NCBI GenBank assembly: GCA_965200885.1
Contig: OZ241737.1
Span: 2,604,001-2,668,000 of the forward strand
From: MPNP01 sp026710155
Lineage (GTDB): Bacteria; Pseudomonadota; Alphaproteobacteria; Rhodobacterales; Rhodobacteraceae
DNA length: 64,000 nucleotides
Direction of reading: 5' to 3'
Shown here: piece by piece, positions 1-9,330 of the stretch
Layout: every line of letters begins with the position of its first letter
Numbering within the stretch: the first letter of the stretch is position 1
Notes under the pieces: model-generated
The model's input: only the letters and a program-made list of their open reading frames with translations
What the model was told of the DNA's origin: nothing
Databases searched by the model: none
Made by a program: the position numbers and the translations under genes

Positions 1-202
1 AAATTTGGTGCTCATATACCTATCTAGCCATTTTGTTCAATTTCCCCTTGAATAGGGCTTCTGTACAATAGCAATCGGTGTATCCATAGAATAACATCCT
101 TGAGGGAGCCAAACAGGAAGGATGAGACGGCTTAAAAACATTCTCTGTTTGTAGGTATTTTCTACCAAAATGGCTAGATAGGTATATAAGCACCCAAAAT
201 TT
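1..202. repeat. Short inverted-repeat (MITE-like) element, left end possibly outside window
   Basis: Bases 1-36 and 168-202 form a long imperfect inverted repeat. Both arms contain the shared core TATACCTATCTAGCCATTTT, preceded by an AAATTT..GGTGCT block that differs by a two-base gap and one substitution. The roughly 130 bp between the arms shows no convincing protein. The size and the long arms suggest a miniature inverted-repeat element or the end of a larger element. Because the left arm starts at the first base of the window, target-site duplication cannot be judged. Confidence 0.55.
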
Positions 203-367
203 AGTCGGTTTAAAGCCTATCAAATTATTTAAGGCCGTTTTTTACTATGTTCGACTGCCATTCGTGATCTGATAATATTTGATTTGAAGGAATGATCCTA
301 TTTACAGAAATTTCAAAGTCCAACCGGTGGATAAATTTATCCCATAGTCAATTTAATTTTAGGAATG

Positions 368-999
368 TTATTGAAGAGCTTCCAATCTTTTTACCCAACA
401 ATCGAATCTTGGACACCTTTCTCGAATTATATCTAACCCTATCATTTCTGCGATTAAAGGACCGTGCGCTGTTTTATCATAATCTGGTACAAAGTTATAA
501 ATTCTCTTACTTGGAGCTGTTTCTCCGTTATCATTGATTAACTCGGGATTAGGAAATTCTTCGGTGATATTTCTCAGTTCGTTGGCATGGTCAGGCGATG
601 TCTCAACCAAGTCAATTAACTTTTCTATATCTGAAAACAACAATCCTTCGAATTCATGCAATTGGACGTAAGGTATGAATACATTTCCTCTACTCGGGTA
701 ATTCTCCAGTATTCTCTCATGTATTAGTGCTTCAAGCTGGTTGACATCTAATTCACCTTTATCCCTGAAACCATAAAATCAACAAGAGAGGTTACAAAGT
801 CATAACTATAGTGGAGAGGTACCATGTCTCTAACAAGTCTTTCTATACTGACGTTTCCTCCACCCTGATTTCTTCCTCTTGCTCTACCTAGTAGGATCGG
901 AACTGACCAAATATCATATTGTTGCAAATGTGGGTCTAATATATTTTTGACAAATTCCTCCTCAGTTTGACCCTCAACTGAGAAGGTCAATCTTATCAA
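368..999 (-). pseudogene. DUF4276 family protein, broken by a one-base frameshift
   Basis: Two adjacent minus-strand frames together make one DUF4276 protein of about 210 residues. The upstream part has the family N-terminus (MIRLTFSVEGQTEEEFV). The downstream part carries the conserved HEFEGLLFSD motif. Between them the coding strand reads GTTGATTTTATGG; one extra T in the T4 run (775-778) would give VDFYGFRDKGELDV and join the halves. The start is a TTG at 999 that overlaps the ATPase stop (TTGA) and has GGAGG just upstream, so the pair is translationally coupled. DUF4276 proteins are thought to have a TOPRIM-like fold and are often found beside AAA ATPases in accessory regions. Either a real inactivation or a homopolymer sequencing error would explain the break. 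Confidence 0.75.
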
Positions 1000-2120
1000 G
1001 GTCGTCCTCCAATAACATTCTTGAGCCAAAGATCCCCTATTGAGAAATCATCATCAAGCCAATGCTTATAATCTTCCAATTCCAACTTACGACATTTTGT
1101 ACACCCATTCTTAAGATCTAGAACAGTGACTTCTTCAACATCAAATTGATCAACTAATAAAGGGGATTGGGTTGCAACTAAGGTTTGAACATGATTCGAA
1201 ACTCTATTTATCATGTTACCAATCAGTATCACGGCTTTTGGATGAAGGCCAAGTTCGGGTTCATCAAGAAGAAGGACATTGGGGAGCATTTCCTTGGGAA
1301 GATTTAATAATGTTACCAGAGCAAAAAATCGAAGAGAACCGTCGGATGTAAGATGAGGACCGAAAGTCTTATCTATAAAATTTGCCTTCCACCTTAGTAA
1401 TACCTTTCCAAAACTTTCGTCAATTGTGAAACGATCGAATACGGGCAGAACACGTGCAATTTGCTGACAAATAAAATCATAACGTTTACGGTCATCTTGC
1501 TCTAACCTGAAGAGTACGGCAGCGAGATTTCCACCATCGAAGTGTAAAAAGTTATTATCTTGATAATCCCGCTTTATGTTAAAGCTGGATTTCTCCGAAG
1601 TATCATTAAATTGATATATGGTCAGTTTTTTCAGAAATTTGGAAACTGTACGAACAATTTCCTTTCCAGTAGGATCGCTAGTATAATTTGTCCGGTCTAT
1701 CGCTGTACCAAAACCAGAACCGATAACACCAGGATAACAATGTAATGTTATTTTTTGCCCATTCTTATCAAAGATATAAATTTCTTCATCACAAATTAAT
1801 GAATCCACAGCTGTTAACTTAAGTGTAAATTCATATTCAATTAGTCCGTATTTCGTTCTAATACCAATTCTTGCCTTAAGTTTTTCTGTAGTACGAATAC
1901 CTCCAAAAAGCAGATCATCAGCCCCACCCTGTTGTTCTACAAATCCTCTCAAGCTATCCTTATGCATAAACTTCAACATTTTAAAGAAACAAAGAATATT
2001 TGACTTTCCAGAACCATTTGAACCAATTAGTAAGTTTGACTTACCCAAACTCAAATTAATGTCTGTAAGTGATTTAAATCCAGAAATATTTATTGACTCA
2101 ATGAATGTATTGTCTGTCAT
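996..2120 (-). CDS. AAA family ATPase (AAA_21/ABC-like), partner of DUF4276
   Basis: 374-residue P-loop ATPase of the OLD/RecF-like AAA_21 group. Visible are Walker A (GSNGSGKS, residues 33-40), a long coiled or helical insert, a signature-like LTSDGSLRFFALVTLL segment, Walker B (NVLLLDEPELGLHPKA), and a switch histidine region VATQSPLLVDQF. There are no membrane segments or signal peptide, so it is cytoplasmic. Its stop overlaps the TTG start of the DUF4276 gene, so the two form one transcriptional unit. By analogy with ATPase/TOPRIM defence pairs such as OLD and PARIS it may sense phage or nucleic-acid damage and control its partner. That role is inference only. It lies at an accessory edge beside an inverted-repeat element. 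Confidence 0.85.
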   Translation of the reverse strand: MTDNTFIESINISGFKSLTDINLSLGKSNLLIGSNGSGKSNILCFFKMLKFMHKDSLRGFVEQQGGADDLLFGGIRTTEKLKARIGIRTKYGLIEYEFTLKLTAVDSLICDEEIYIFDKNGQKITLHCYPGVIGSGFGTAIDRTNYTSDPTGKEIVRTVSKFLKKLTIYQFNDTSEKSSFNIKRDYQDNNFLHFDGGNLAAVLFRLEQDDRKRYDFICQQIARVLPVFDRFTIDESFGKVLLRWKANFIDKTFGPHLTSDGSLRFFALVTLLNLPKEMLPNVLLLDEPELGLHPKAVILIGNMINRVSNHVQTLVATQSPLLVDQFDVEEVTVLDLKNGCTKCRKLELEDYKHWLDDDFSIGDLWLKNVIGGRP

Positions 2121-2270
2121 GATAGAATTTCCGATTAACAGTCTATATTAGATAAGGAGAACCAATCCACATAAGAATAACTGAAATATTGTATGTTCAT
2201 CATATCTTATTGTAAATAAACCATAAATTGTAAGGTATCATTCAGTTAACTGTGGTAAGTATCATGGAAG

Positions 2271-3032
2271 TCAGTACCAGATAGGCAAACCGATTAGGGC
2301 TGAGAAGAAAATAATCAGATAGGCGGTATTTCGGTATTGCTTCTCCTTCTCTGAATCGAAAAAATATGATCCAATCCACAAGGCGGTCAAATAAGGAAAC
2401 ATCACTATCACGCCTATAAAGACTGCCGATAAATCCAGAAGATCCTTGAACCCGAATATTCCCAACAACAGCAAATCCGCAAAAATGAGATAGATGAAAA
2501 TGTTTGCCCTGATTGTTTTTACTGGCAGGGTGCTGGCCATATACAACATGATTACGGGAGGTCCGGGAAGTCCTACGGTTCCAGATAGAAAGCCCCCCAA
2601 ACCACCAGTACCAATAATCAGTGGGGCGGTCAGCTTACCCCTGTAACGAAAGCCAATTACCAGAAGGATCAATAAAACAAAGGTCAATATGGATACCGAG
2701 TATCGAAATATTTCAGGCTCAAGAAGAACAAGAATCAATACCCCAAGTGGGCAGGTAATCAATGCTCCCAAACCAAGTTTGTATATATCAGGAAGATATG
2801 AGTCCTTGAATGTTTTGGGAACCAGGGTTAAAGGTGCAGTCAGGTCCATTATGACCATTGAAGTCAAGGCCCAGACAGGAGATAATTGCGAACCTGCAAA
2901 TGGTAGATAAACCATTGCCGTTCCAAAACCGGAAAATCCTCTGACAAGTCCAGAAATAAAGGCACCAATTGATAAAATCAGTAGTCCTTGCAAGGACACT
3001 TCAGGTACGAACTCTCCAACCAAAGATACCAA
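2271..3032 (-). CDS. TauE/SafE family membrane permease
   Basis: 253-residue, very hydrophobic protein with about eight predicted membrane helices. It has the TauE/SafE (DUF81) repeat signatures, with FISGLVRGFSGFGTAM near the N-terminus and GGLGGFLSGTVGLPGPPVI in the second half. The family exports sulfite, sulfoacetate or other small organosulfur and carboxylate anions; the substrate here cannot be told. It starts 9 bp after secF, apparently at a TTG codon (3032), and probably shares the sec transcript, although this linkage is not a usual one. Downstream is a 150-bp spacer before the AAA ATPase gene. Confidence 0.85.
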   Translation of the reverse strand: MVSLVGEFVPEVSLQGLLILSIGAFISGLVRGFSGFGTAMVYLPFAGSQLSPVWALTSMVIMDLTAPLTLVPKTFKDSYLPDIYKLGLGALITCPLGVLILVLLEPEIFRYSVSILTFVLLILLVIGFRYRGKLTAPLIIGTGGLGGFLSGTVGLPGPPVIMLYMASTLPVKTIRANIFIYLIFADLLLLGIFGFKDLLDLSAVFIGVIVMFPYLTALWIGSYFFDSEKEKQYRNTAYLIIFFSALIGLPIWY

Positions 3033-3040
3033 AAATCTAT

Positions 3041-4009
3041 TTACCTATTCTTTGATTTGAACTGTGTGGCTTCGACATCCTCGGTTTTTGACCAATCCCT
3101 TTTGACCCCGAGTTTTACCAATACAAATCCGGCAATAAATACGGATGAATAGGTACCTACAATAACACCCCAAGTCATCGCAAAAACAAAGCCCCGAATT
3201 ACATCGCCGCCGAAAATGATGAGCGTTATCAACGCCAACAGGGTGGTTACCGAGGTCATTACTGTTCTTGAGAGTGTGTCATTGATGGAGAGATTCATGA
3301 CATCCAACAGTTTTTTCTTTTTGAATTTCCTCAGGTTTTCCCGAACCCTGTCAAATACAACAACTGTATCATTGAGTGAATAACCCACTATGGTCAAAAG
3401 AGCAGCGATAATGGCCAGATCAAACTTGATTTGAAAAATGCTGAAGATACCCAGGGTAAGAATAACATCATGAACCAATGCCGCTACAGCACCGAGGGAA
3501 AACTGCCACTCGAACCTGAACCAGATGTACACCAGGACAGAAAAAATGGCGGCAAGAACGGCAAGCATTGCCTTTTGAATTAATTCACCAGAAACCTTTG
3601 GACCAACACTTTCAACCAAGGGAAATTGCATGTCCGCATCAATTCCCCTGAGGGCTTCCTGAACAAGCTCCAGGGTTTCCTTGGTGACAGCTTCATCACC
3701 ACTTTGAACCTTTATCCTTACCAAAGCGACATTTTGATCCTCATCAAAGGTGGGATCAAAAACCTCTGTTATGGAAATATCACCCAATCCCAAGCCAGAA
3801 ACGCTACCCCTGTATTCACCGATATCCACTGCCTCCTTGCTCTGGGTTCGAATGACCGTCCCACCCTGAAAATCAATGCCGAAGTTCAATCCCACCACGA
3901 AAAGAAGCAACACCGACAGGGTCATTGACCCAATTGAACCCCAAAGGGTATATTTGGTGTATTTAAAAAAATCCCAGTTGGTTTCGGCTGGTACAAGTTT
4001 CAAACGCAT
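3041..4009 (-). CDS. secF: Protein translocase subunit SecF
   Basis: 322 residues, usual length for SecF. One N-terminal membrane helix is followed by the family signature GLNFGIDFQGGT, a periplasmic P1 domain, then five helices including the conserved YSLNDTVVVFDRVREN segment. With SecD it forms the inner-membrane accessory complex that uses proton motive force to pull preproteins out of the SecYEG channel at the periplasmic face. The gene follows secD by 8 bp on the minus strand, in the standard yajC-secD-secF order. Confidence 0.97.
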   Translation of the reverse strand: MRLKLVPAETNWDFFKYTKYTLWGSIGSMTLSVLLLFVVGLNFGIDFQGGTVIRTQSKEAVDIGEYRGSVSGLGLGDISITEVFDPTFDEDQNVALVRIKVQSGDEAVTKETLELVQEALRGIDADMQFPLVESVGPKVSGELIQKAMLAVLAAIFSVLVYIWFRFEWQFSLGAVAALVHDVILTLGIFSIFQIKFDLAIIAALLTIVGYSLNDTVVVFDRVRENLRKFKKKKLLDVMNLSINDTLSRTVMTSVTTLLALITLIIFGGDVIRGFVFAMTWGVIVGTYSSVFIAGFVLVKLGVKRDWSKTEDVEATQFKSKNR

Positions 4010-4017
4010 GATCTAGC

Positions 4018-5682
4018 CTATACCTTCAACTCTTTGGGACGATATTTTGAAAACCAGATAATCACCATCAACCTGGTAACAAAAATGGCTGTAAAGACAC
4101 TGGTCAATATGCCTATGCCAAGGGTGACGGAAAAACCTCTTACCGGACCTGAACCCAGGATGAATAGTATTAGAGCAACGATCAAGGTTGTCAGGTTGGC
4201 ATCAATGATGGCTGAAAGAGCCTTTTCATAACCCAATTCAATCGCCCTGGACGGCCCTCTTGAAGACCTCAGCTCCTCCCGGATTCGCTCAAACACCAGT
4301 ACATTTGCATCAACTGCCATCCCGATTGTTAGCACAATTCCTGCAATGCCTGGTAAGGTAAGGGTCGCTCCAAGAGCCGAAAGAACCCCGAATATCAGGA
4401 ATAGATTGACAGTCAGGGCTATGTTGGCAAAAATTCCAAACAAACCATAACTCAGGGCCATAAAAATCATGACAGCTACCAAGGCAATTATACAGGCAAT
4501 TTTACCTGCATCAATGGAGTCTTGCCCCAAATCAGGTCCAACAGTTCTTTCCTCAAGGAAAGTCATTTCCGCCGGCAATGCCCCGGCCCTGAGAAGAACA
4601 GCAAGATTGGTTGATTCCTGTACGGTAAAACGGCCGGTAATTATACCTGATCCTCCGGGAATGTGAGAACGAATGACAGGGGCTGAAACAACCTCCTCAT
4701 CAAGGACAATGGCAAAGGGCAATCCTATGTTTTCTGCCGTGTAATCACCAAATTTTCTTGCTCCCGCAGGATTGAACCTGAAGGAAACGGCCGGTCGGCC
4801 GTTTTCATCAAAATCAGGTTGGGCATCGGTTAATTCATCACCTGACACGACGGCAGTACGATCCAATATGTAAAACAAATTCGGATTTTCGATTGAAGGA
4901 TAGGAAACCTCAAGTCCTGCATTATAACCAGATTGGCTTGGTGAGGTACGGATGACATGGTGGAAGGTAAGTTTTGCCGTTGTACCAATCAGTTCTTTCA
5001 ATTCGGTGGCTGAACCAATGCCCGGAACCTGGATGATTATTCGGTTGTTGCCCTGCCTCTGGATAATTGGTTCCCTGGTTCCTACCTCATCCACCCTCCT
5101 CCTGATGATCTCCAGGGACTGTTCCATGGTTCGGTTGTCCGTTGCCGATTTTTCCTCTTCAGAAAGTTCAATTATCAGGATATCATCCCGACCTGATACC
5201 TCAATGTCCTTGGTCCCGATACCCGAAATATTGACTATCGGCGAAGCAAGCTCGTCAACCATCCCGATAGCCTGTTCCATGGCATCGGCATTTTCAATCC
5301 TGACATGCAACTGGTCAGGAGGGGATTGTTGCCTTCTGATTGACCCGACTATGTTTCTATTCTTCCTCAATTCATCACGAATCCTTGGCCACCAGGCATC
5401 TATCCGGCCAGCATAAACCTCGGCAAGTTGAACTTCGGCAAGCAGATGGGCACCACCCCTCAGGTCCAAACCCAGATTTACGAGGTTGGAAGGCATCCAT
5501 GAGGGCCAGCTGTTTATTTCCTCTGATACATCATTGGCAGCAACCTGACCTCTTTCAATCATGATCACTGCATCATTGTGCTTTTCAACGGTAGAGTAAA
5601 ATAAATTTGGGAAGGCAAGATAAAGCCCACCCAGACAAAAAACAAGGATGAATAGCCTTTGCCATGAAGGTATGTTTAACAT
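4018..5682 (-). CDS. secD: Protein translocase subunit SecD
   Basis: 554 residues. An N-terminal membrane helix precedes the signature LGLDLRGGAHLL, then a large periplasmic P1 region (about residues 90-370), then a C-terminal five-helix RND-type core with AGIVLTIGMAVDANVLVFERIREE. It acts with SecF and YajC on SecYEG in late steps of protein export. It lies between yajC (144 bp upstream) and secF (8 bp downstream). Nothing looks damaged or unusual. Confidence 0.97.
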   Translation of the reverse strand: MLNIPSWQRLFILVFCLGGLYLAFPNLFYSTVEKHNDAVIMIERGQVAANDVSEEINSWPSWMPSNLVNLGLDLRGGAHLLAEVQLAEVYAGRIDAWWPRIRDELRKNRNIVGSIRRQQSPPDQLHVRIENADAMEQAIGMVDELASPIVNISGIGTKDIEVSGRDDILIIELSEEEKSATDNRTMEQSLEIIRRRVDEVGTREPIIQRQGNNRIIIQVPGIGSATELKELIGTTAKLTFHHVIRTSPSQSGYNAGLEVSYPSIENPNLFYILDRTAVVSGDELTDAQPDFDENGRPAVSFRFNPAGARKFGDYTAENIGLPFAIVLDEEVVSAPVIRSHIPGGSGIITGRFTVQESTNLAVLLRAGALPAEMTFLEERTVGPDLGQDSIDAGKIACIIALVAVMIFMALSYGLFGIFANIALTVNLFLIFGVLSALGATLTLPGIAGIVLTIGMAVDANVLVFERIREELRSSRGPSRAIELGYEKALSAIIDANLTTLIVALILFILGSGPVRGFSVTLGIGILTSVFTAIFVTRLMVIIWFSKYRPKELKV

Positions 5683-5826
5683 AATGCCTTGTGAACTAGA
5701 ATTTGAAGGTTCCGATCAATACGGTTATTTCAAACAATCCTTGACTTAACCCAATTGAAGTTTGTCAAATATCGCACCATCATACAAATCAAATAATCGG
5801 GTGTGAAATTGTTGCGCATCAATAAC

Positions 5827-6141
5827 TTAGTTTGTTTTTTCCATCAATTGGGAAATAGTACTTCTAACCACTTTCACGACCACATCTGGTGCAATCTCAA
5901 CTTCGATCTCGTTTTCATTTTCCTTGGCCTTGGTTATCCGGCCAATCACCCCACCCTGGGTAACAACCCTATCACCCTTTTTCAAAGCCGTTACCATTGC
6001 CTTGTGCTCTTTGACCTTTTTTTGCTGTGGACGTATGAGGAGGAAATACATGATTACAAAAATCAGTATCAAGGGCAGGAGATTGGTTAAACCCAATCCT
6101 CCTCCACCTGCAGCTTGTGCAAAGGCTGGTGTTACGAACAT
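5827..6141 (-). CDS. yajC: Preprotein translocase subunit YajC
   Basis: 104 residues. One membrane helix (about residues 18-38) ends in the family motif LLIRPQQKKVKEH, followed by the small cytoplasmic domain with GDRVVTQGGVIGRI. It associates with SecDF. I chose the ATG at 6141 rather than a longer upstream frame because AGAGGA sits 7 bases before it and the helix then has normal spacing from the start. It opens the yajC-secD-secF-TauE group. Confidence 0.95.
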   Translation of the reverse strand: MFVTPAFAQAAGGGGLGLTNLLPLILIFVIMYFLLIRPQQKKVKEHKAMVTALKKGDRVVTQGGVIGRITKAKENENEIEVEIAPDVVVKVVRSTISQLMEKTN

Positions 6142-6593
6142 ATTTATTCCTCTGGTACAACTTAATTTGAGACTTGAATTAACTCTAATTATTTCTTGCA
6201 GGTAATAATTGCAAGACAGGGGAAAGTCGATTAAACCCAATAAACTGATTTACATGATGATAATTCGGCAAGTTTGTTGCCCACCTCTCAACCCGACAAC
6301 CAGGTCAACCTGTTTCCTGTATCTGATTGTAAATGGATTTAACAAATCCTTCCGGTTCGAAACAAAGCCTGTCTTGAGAAAATGAAAACGGTCTATTCAT
6401 GGGAATGCAACATTTGACGTCATGTAAAATTCACATTCCGCATATTTGACTGGCAAGGACAGAGGAATTGTCACATATTCCTGCAATCCATACCGGGTTG
6501 AACAGAAAAAATATAGCAGTAAATAACCTTAACTTTTACACCATTCTCAATTAGGTTTATCCATACTCTATCTTTAAACTGTTATTTTGATTT
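6142..6593. other. Divergent intergenic region between yajC and serS
   Basis: About 450 bp separating the minus-strand yajC-secDF group from the plus-strand serS group. It must contain promoters in both directions. I see no open reading frame with family signatures, no tRNA fold and no clear -35/-10 pair that I would defend. In many alphaproteobacteria these two groups form one co-directional cluster; here they diverge across this gap. Confidence 0.6.
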
Positions 6594-7892
6594 ATGCATG
6601 ACATTAAATACATTCGAAGCAACCCGGAGGAGTTCGACAATCATTTGAACCGCAGGGGCCTGGATCCCATGTCTGAAGAAATTTTGTCGATTGACAAGGC
6701 ACGCCGTGAAAAGATCCGGGAGGCTGAAAATTTCAGGGCAGGTCTCAATCAACAATCAAAGCAGGCCGGATCGGCCAAGTCAAAGGGTAGTCTCGGCGAA
6801 TTCGAAAGGTTGAGGGCATCCATATCCAATACCAAGGAAGACGCACAGAAACTTGAGCAGGAGGCATCAAAGGAAAATCGGAAATTGGAGGGCCTGCTGC
6901 TTACCATACCCAACCTGCCCTCTCCGGATGTTCCTGTTGGATCGAGTGAAAATGACAATGTGGAAATAAAGCGCTGGGGCGAACCTACGAAATTTGAGTT
7001 TGCTCCTGTAGAACATTTTGAAATTCCTGCCGTAAAACCGGGTATGGATTTCACGACTGCAGCCAAGATTTCGGGTTCCCGTTTTGTAATCCTCTCAGGT
7101 AGTATTGCTAAATTGCACAGGGCCTTGGCACAATTCATGCTTGATGTCCATACCGAAGAAAATGGCTTGCAAGAGGTATGGACACCGGTATTGGTCAATC
7201 CGGAAACCATGCTGGGAACCGGTCAATTGCCAAAGTTCGCCGAAGATTCCTATCGTACTGAAGAAGGCAAATGGTTGATTCCCACCTCTGAGGTCCCCTT
7301 AACCAACATTGTAAGTGGCTTGACAGTCGATGAGGATTACCTTCCGAGGAGATATTGTGCACATTCGCAATGCTTCCGCTCCGAGGCTGGATCTGCAGGC
7401 AAGGACACATCGGGCATGTTGCGACAGCACCAATTCGAAAAGGTTGAAATGGTCTCGATCACCAAATCATCGGAAAGTGAAAACGAACATGGCAGGATGT
7501 TGAGGTGTGCAGAAGACTTTCTTGAAAGACTAAAGCTGCCTTACAGAACTGTTGTCCTATGTACCGGCGATATGGGATTTGGAGCAAAAAAAACCTATGA
7601 CATTGAAGTTTGGTTACCAGGTCAGGAAAAATACAGGGAGATCAGTTCGGTCTCGAATTGTGGGGATTTTCAGGCACGTAGGATGAATGCCCGATATCGG
7701 CCCAAAGGTGTGAAAACCACCAACTTTGTTCATACCTTGAATGGTTCAGGCCTTGCTGTCGGCAGGGCCCTTATTGCAGTTTTGGAAAATTACCAGCAAG
7801 CTGATGGTGGTATTGCAATACCCGATGTTTTGGCCCCCTATCTCAAGGGAGCGACTTCCATTCTTCCAAACGGTGAATTTGTTGATATTTAA
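6594..7892 (+). CDS. serS: Serine--tRNA ligase
   Basis: 432-residue class II synthetase that charges tRNA-Ser (and tRNA-Sec where present) in the cytoplasm. The N-terminal antiparallel coiled-coil arm spans about residues 30-105. The catalytic core follows with motif 2 (CFRSEAGSAGKDTSGMLRQH) and motif 3 (LNGSGLAVGRALIAVLENYQ). The start MHDIKYIRSNPEEFD is typical of the family. It heads a plus-strand group with surE 18 bp downstream, then pcm and the NlpD-like gene, a conserved alphaproteobacterial arrangement. Confidence 0.98.
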   Translation: MHDIKYIRSNPEEFDNHLNRRGLDPMSEEILSIDKARREKIREAENFRAGLNQQSKQAGSAKSKGSLGEFERLRASISNTKEDAQKLEQEASKENRKLEGLLLTIPNLPSPDVPVGSSENDNVEIKRWGEPTKFEFAPVEHFEIPAVKPGMDFTTAAKISGSRFVILSGSIAKLHRALAQFMLDVHTEENGLQEVWTPVLVNPETMLGTGQLPKFAEDSYRTEEGKWLIPTSEVPLTNIVSGLTVDEDYLPRRYCAHSQCFRSEAGSAGKDTSGMLRQHQFEKVEMVSITKSSESENEHGRMLRCAEDFLERLKLPYRTVVLCTGDMGFGAKKTYDIEVWLPGQEKYREISSVSNCGDFQARRMNARYRPKGVKTTNFVHTLNGSGLAVGRALIAVLENYQQADGGIAIPDVLAPYLKGATSILPNGEFVDI

Positions 7893-7910
7893 GAATTGGA
7901 GTTTACCGTT

Positions 7911-8696
7911 ATGAGGATCTTACTTACCAATGATGATGGTATTGATGCACCTGGCCTTAAGATTCTGGAAACTCTTGCCCATGAACTTGCCGGTGAAAAT
8001 GGCGAGGTATGGGTGGTTGCGCCAAGCAGTGAAAGATCCGGTACCGGTCATTGTATCTCCTTTTCCAAAACCTTCGAGAGTGTCAAGGTGGCACCTAGGA
8101 AATTCAAACTGGAAGGATACCCTGCCGATTGTGTACTGGCTGGTCTTTACAGGATTATGGATCAATTGCCCGATCTCATTCTCGTAGGCGTCAATCGCGG
8201 CAACAACTCGGGTGAAAATGCCATGTATTCGGGAACCATTGGCGCTGCCATGGAGGGATCCCTTCAGGGGTTGAAGTCCATTGCCTTGTCACAATATATG
8301 GGTTTGGCAAACAAGAGTTTGAACAATCCATTTGATGCCTCTGTTCAACATGGCTTGACCCTGGTCAGGCAGCTATACTATAATTCACCTTGGGATGAAA
8401 AAAACTATCGGTTGTTTTTCAATGTCAATTTTCCGCCCTGCAGTGCCAGTCAAGTAAGGGGGGTAAAGGTCGTGAGGCAGGGTCAACGAGAGAAGTCAAG
8501 GTTCACTGCAAGATATGTGGATTCCACTCCAAATGGCGAATTGCTGTCTATTCAGGGAGGTTTGCAAACAAGCCGGAGCAGTGAAGGAACCGATATCAAT
8601 GCCAATCTGGATCATTATATCTCGGTCACGCCGATGCGGGCAGATTTAACCGACAATGAACTTTTAGGCAAAATAGACATTGCATTGGTCAAGTAG
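7911..8696 (+). CDS. surE: 5'/3'-nucleotidase SurE
   Basis: 261 residues. SurE is a metal-dependent survival phosphatase that removes phosphate from nucleoside monophosphates and related substrates. The N-terminus MRILLTNDDGIDAPG carries the metal-binding Asp pair; VNRGNNSGENAMYSGTIGAA supplies the further ligand Asn and active-site loop. I chose the ATG at 7911, not the in-frame ATG at 7896, because family members begin directly with the RILLTNDDG strand. It sits between serS and pcm, as in many proteobacteria. Confidence 0.96.
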   Translation: MRILLTNDDGIDAPGLKILETLAHELAGENGEVWVVAPSSERSGTGHCISFSKTFESVKVAPRKFKLEGYPADCVLAGLYRIMDQLPDLILVGVNRGNNSGENAMYSGTIGAAMEGSLQGLKSIALSQYMGLANKSLNNPFDASVQHGLTLVRQLYYNSPWDEKNYRLFFNVNFPPCSASQVRGVKVVRQGQREKSRFTARYVDSTPNGELLSIQGGLQTSRSSEGTDINANLDHYISVTPMRADLTDNELLGKIDIALVK

Positions 8697-8706
8697 GGAC
8701 TGCTGA

Positions 8707-9330
8707 ATGGAAGAATTGATAAATACTCTTCAAAATCAAGGAATTGAGGACAGGTCAGTTCTTGAAGCGATGCGGAAAGTCGATAGAAAGGATTTTGTTC
8801 CGCCATCATTCAAACACCGTGCATACATGGATATTCCCATATCGATAGGAAGTGGCCAGACCATTAGCCAACCCACGGTGGTCGGCCTGATGACCCAGGA
8901 ATTGCAATTGAAATCAACCCACCGGGTTCTTGAAGTGGGTACCGGTTCAGGGTACCAGACCATGGTGCTTTCATATTTGGCCAGACATGTATACACAACT
9001 GAACGAATACGCTCCCTCCATCAAAAGGCCAAAAATCTCATCCTGAAAAAATACAGGCGTGAAAACATTAGCTTCATATATTCCGATGGTGCCCTGGGAT
9101 TGCCTGAAGCCGCAAAATTTGATAGGATAATTGTCACCGCAGCCTCCGAGGAAGTACCCCGAAATTTGATGGAACAGTTGAAGGTGGGTGGCGTCATGGT
9201 TTTACCTGTTGTTGAAAGTGAATGGCAACAAAGATTGGTGGTTGTAAACAAAACGGAACCTGAAGTAGAATACAAGGAAGTATGTGCCGTCAGGTTTGTC
9301 CCGCTTATTGAGGGGATTGAGGATGCTTAG
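8707..9330 (+). CDS. pcm: Protein-L-isoaspartate O-methyltransferase
   Basis: 207 residues. The enzyme methylates L-isoaspartyl residues of aged proteins using S-adenosylmethionine, starting their repair. Visible are the pre-motif IGSGQTISQPTVVGLMTQEL, SAM-binding motif I (VLEVGTGSGYQ) and the later FDRIIVTAASEEVP segment. The start is 10 bp after surE. Its last 8 bases overlap the next gene, so surE, pcm and the NlpD-like gene are probably co-translated. Confidence 0.96.
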   Translation: MEELINTLQNQGIEDRSVLEAMRKVDRKDFVPPSFKHRAYMDIPISIGSGQTISQPTVVGLMTQELQLKSTHRVLEVGTGSGYQTMVLSYLARHVYTTERIRSLHQKAKNLILKKYRRENISFIYSDGALGLPEAAKFDRIIVTAASEEVPRNLMEQLKVGGVMVLPVVESEWQQRLVVVNKTEPEVEYKEVCAVRFVPLIEGIEDA

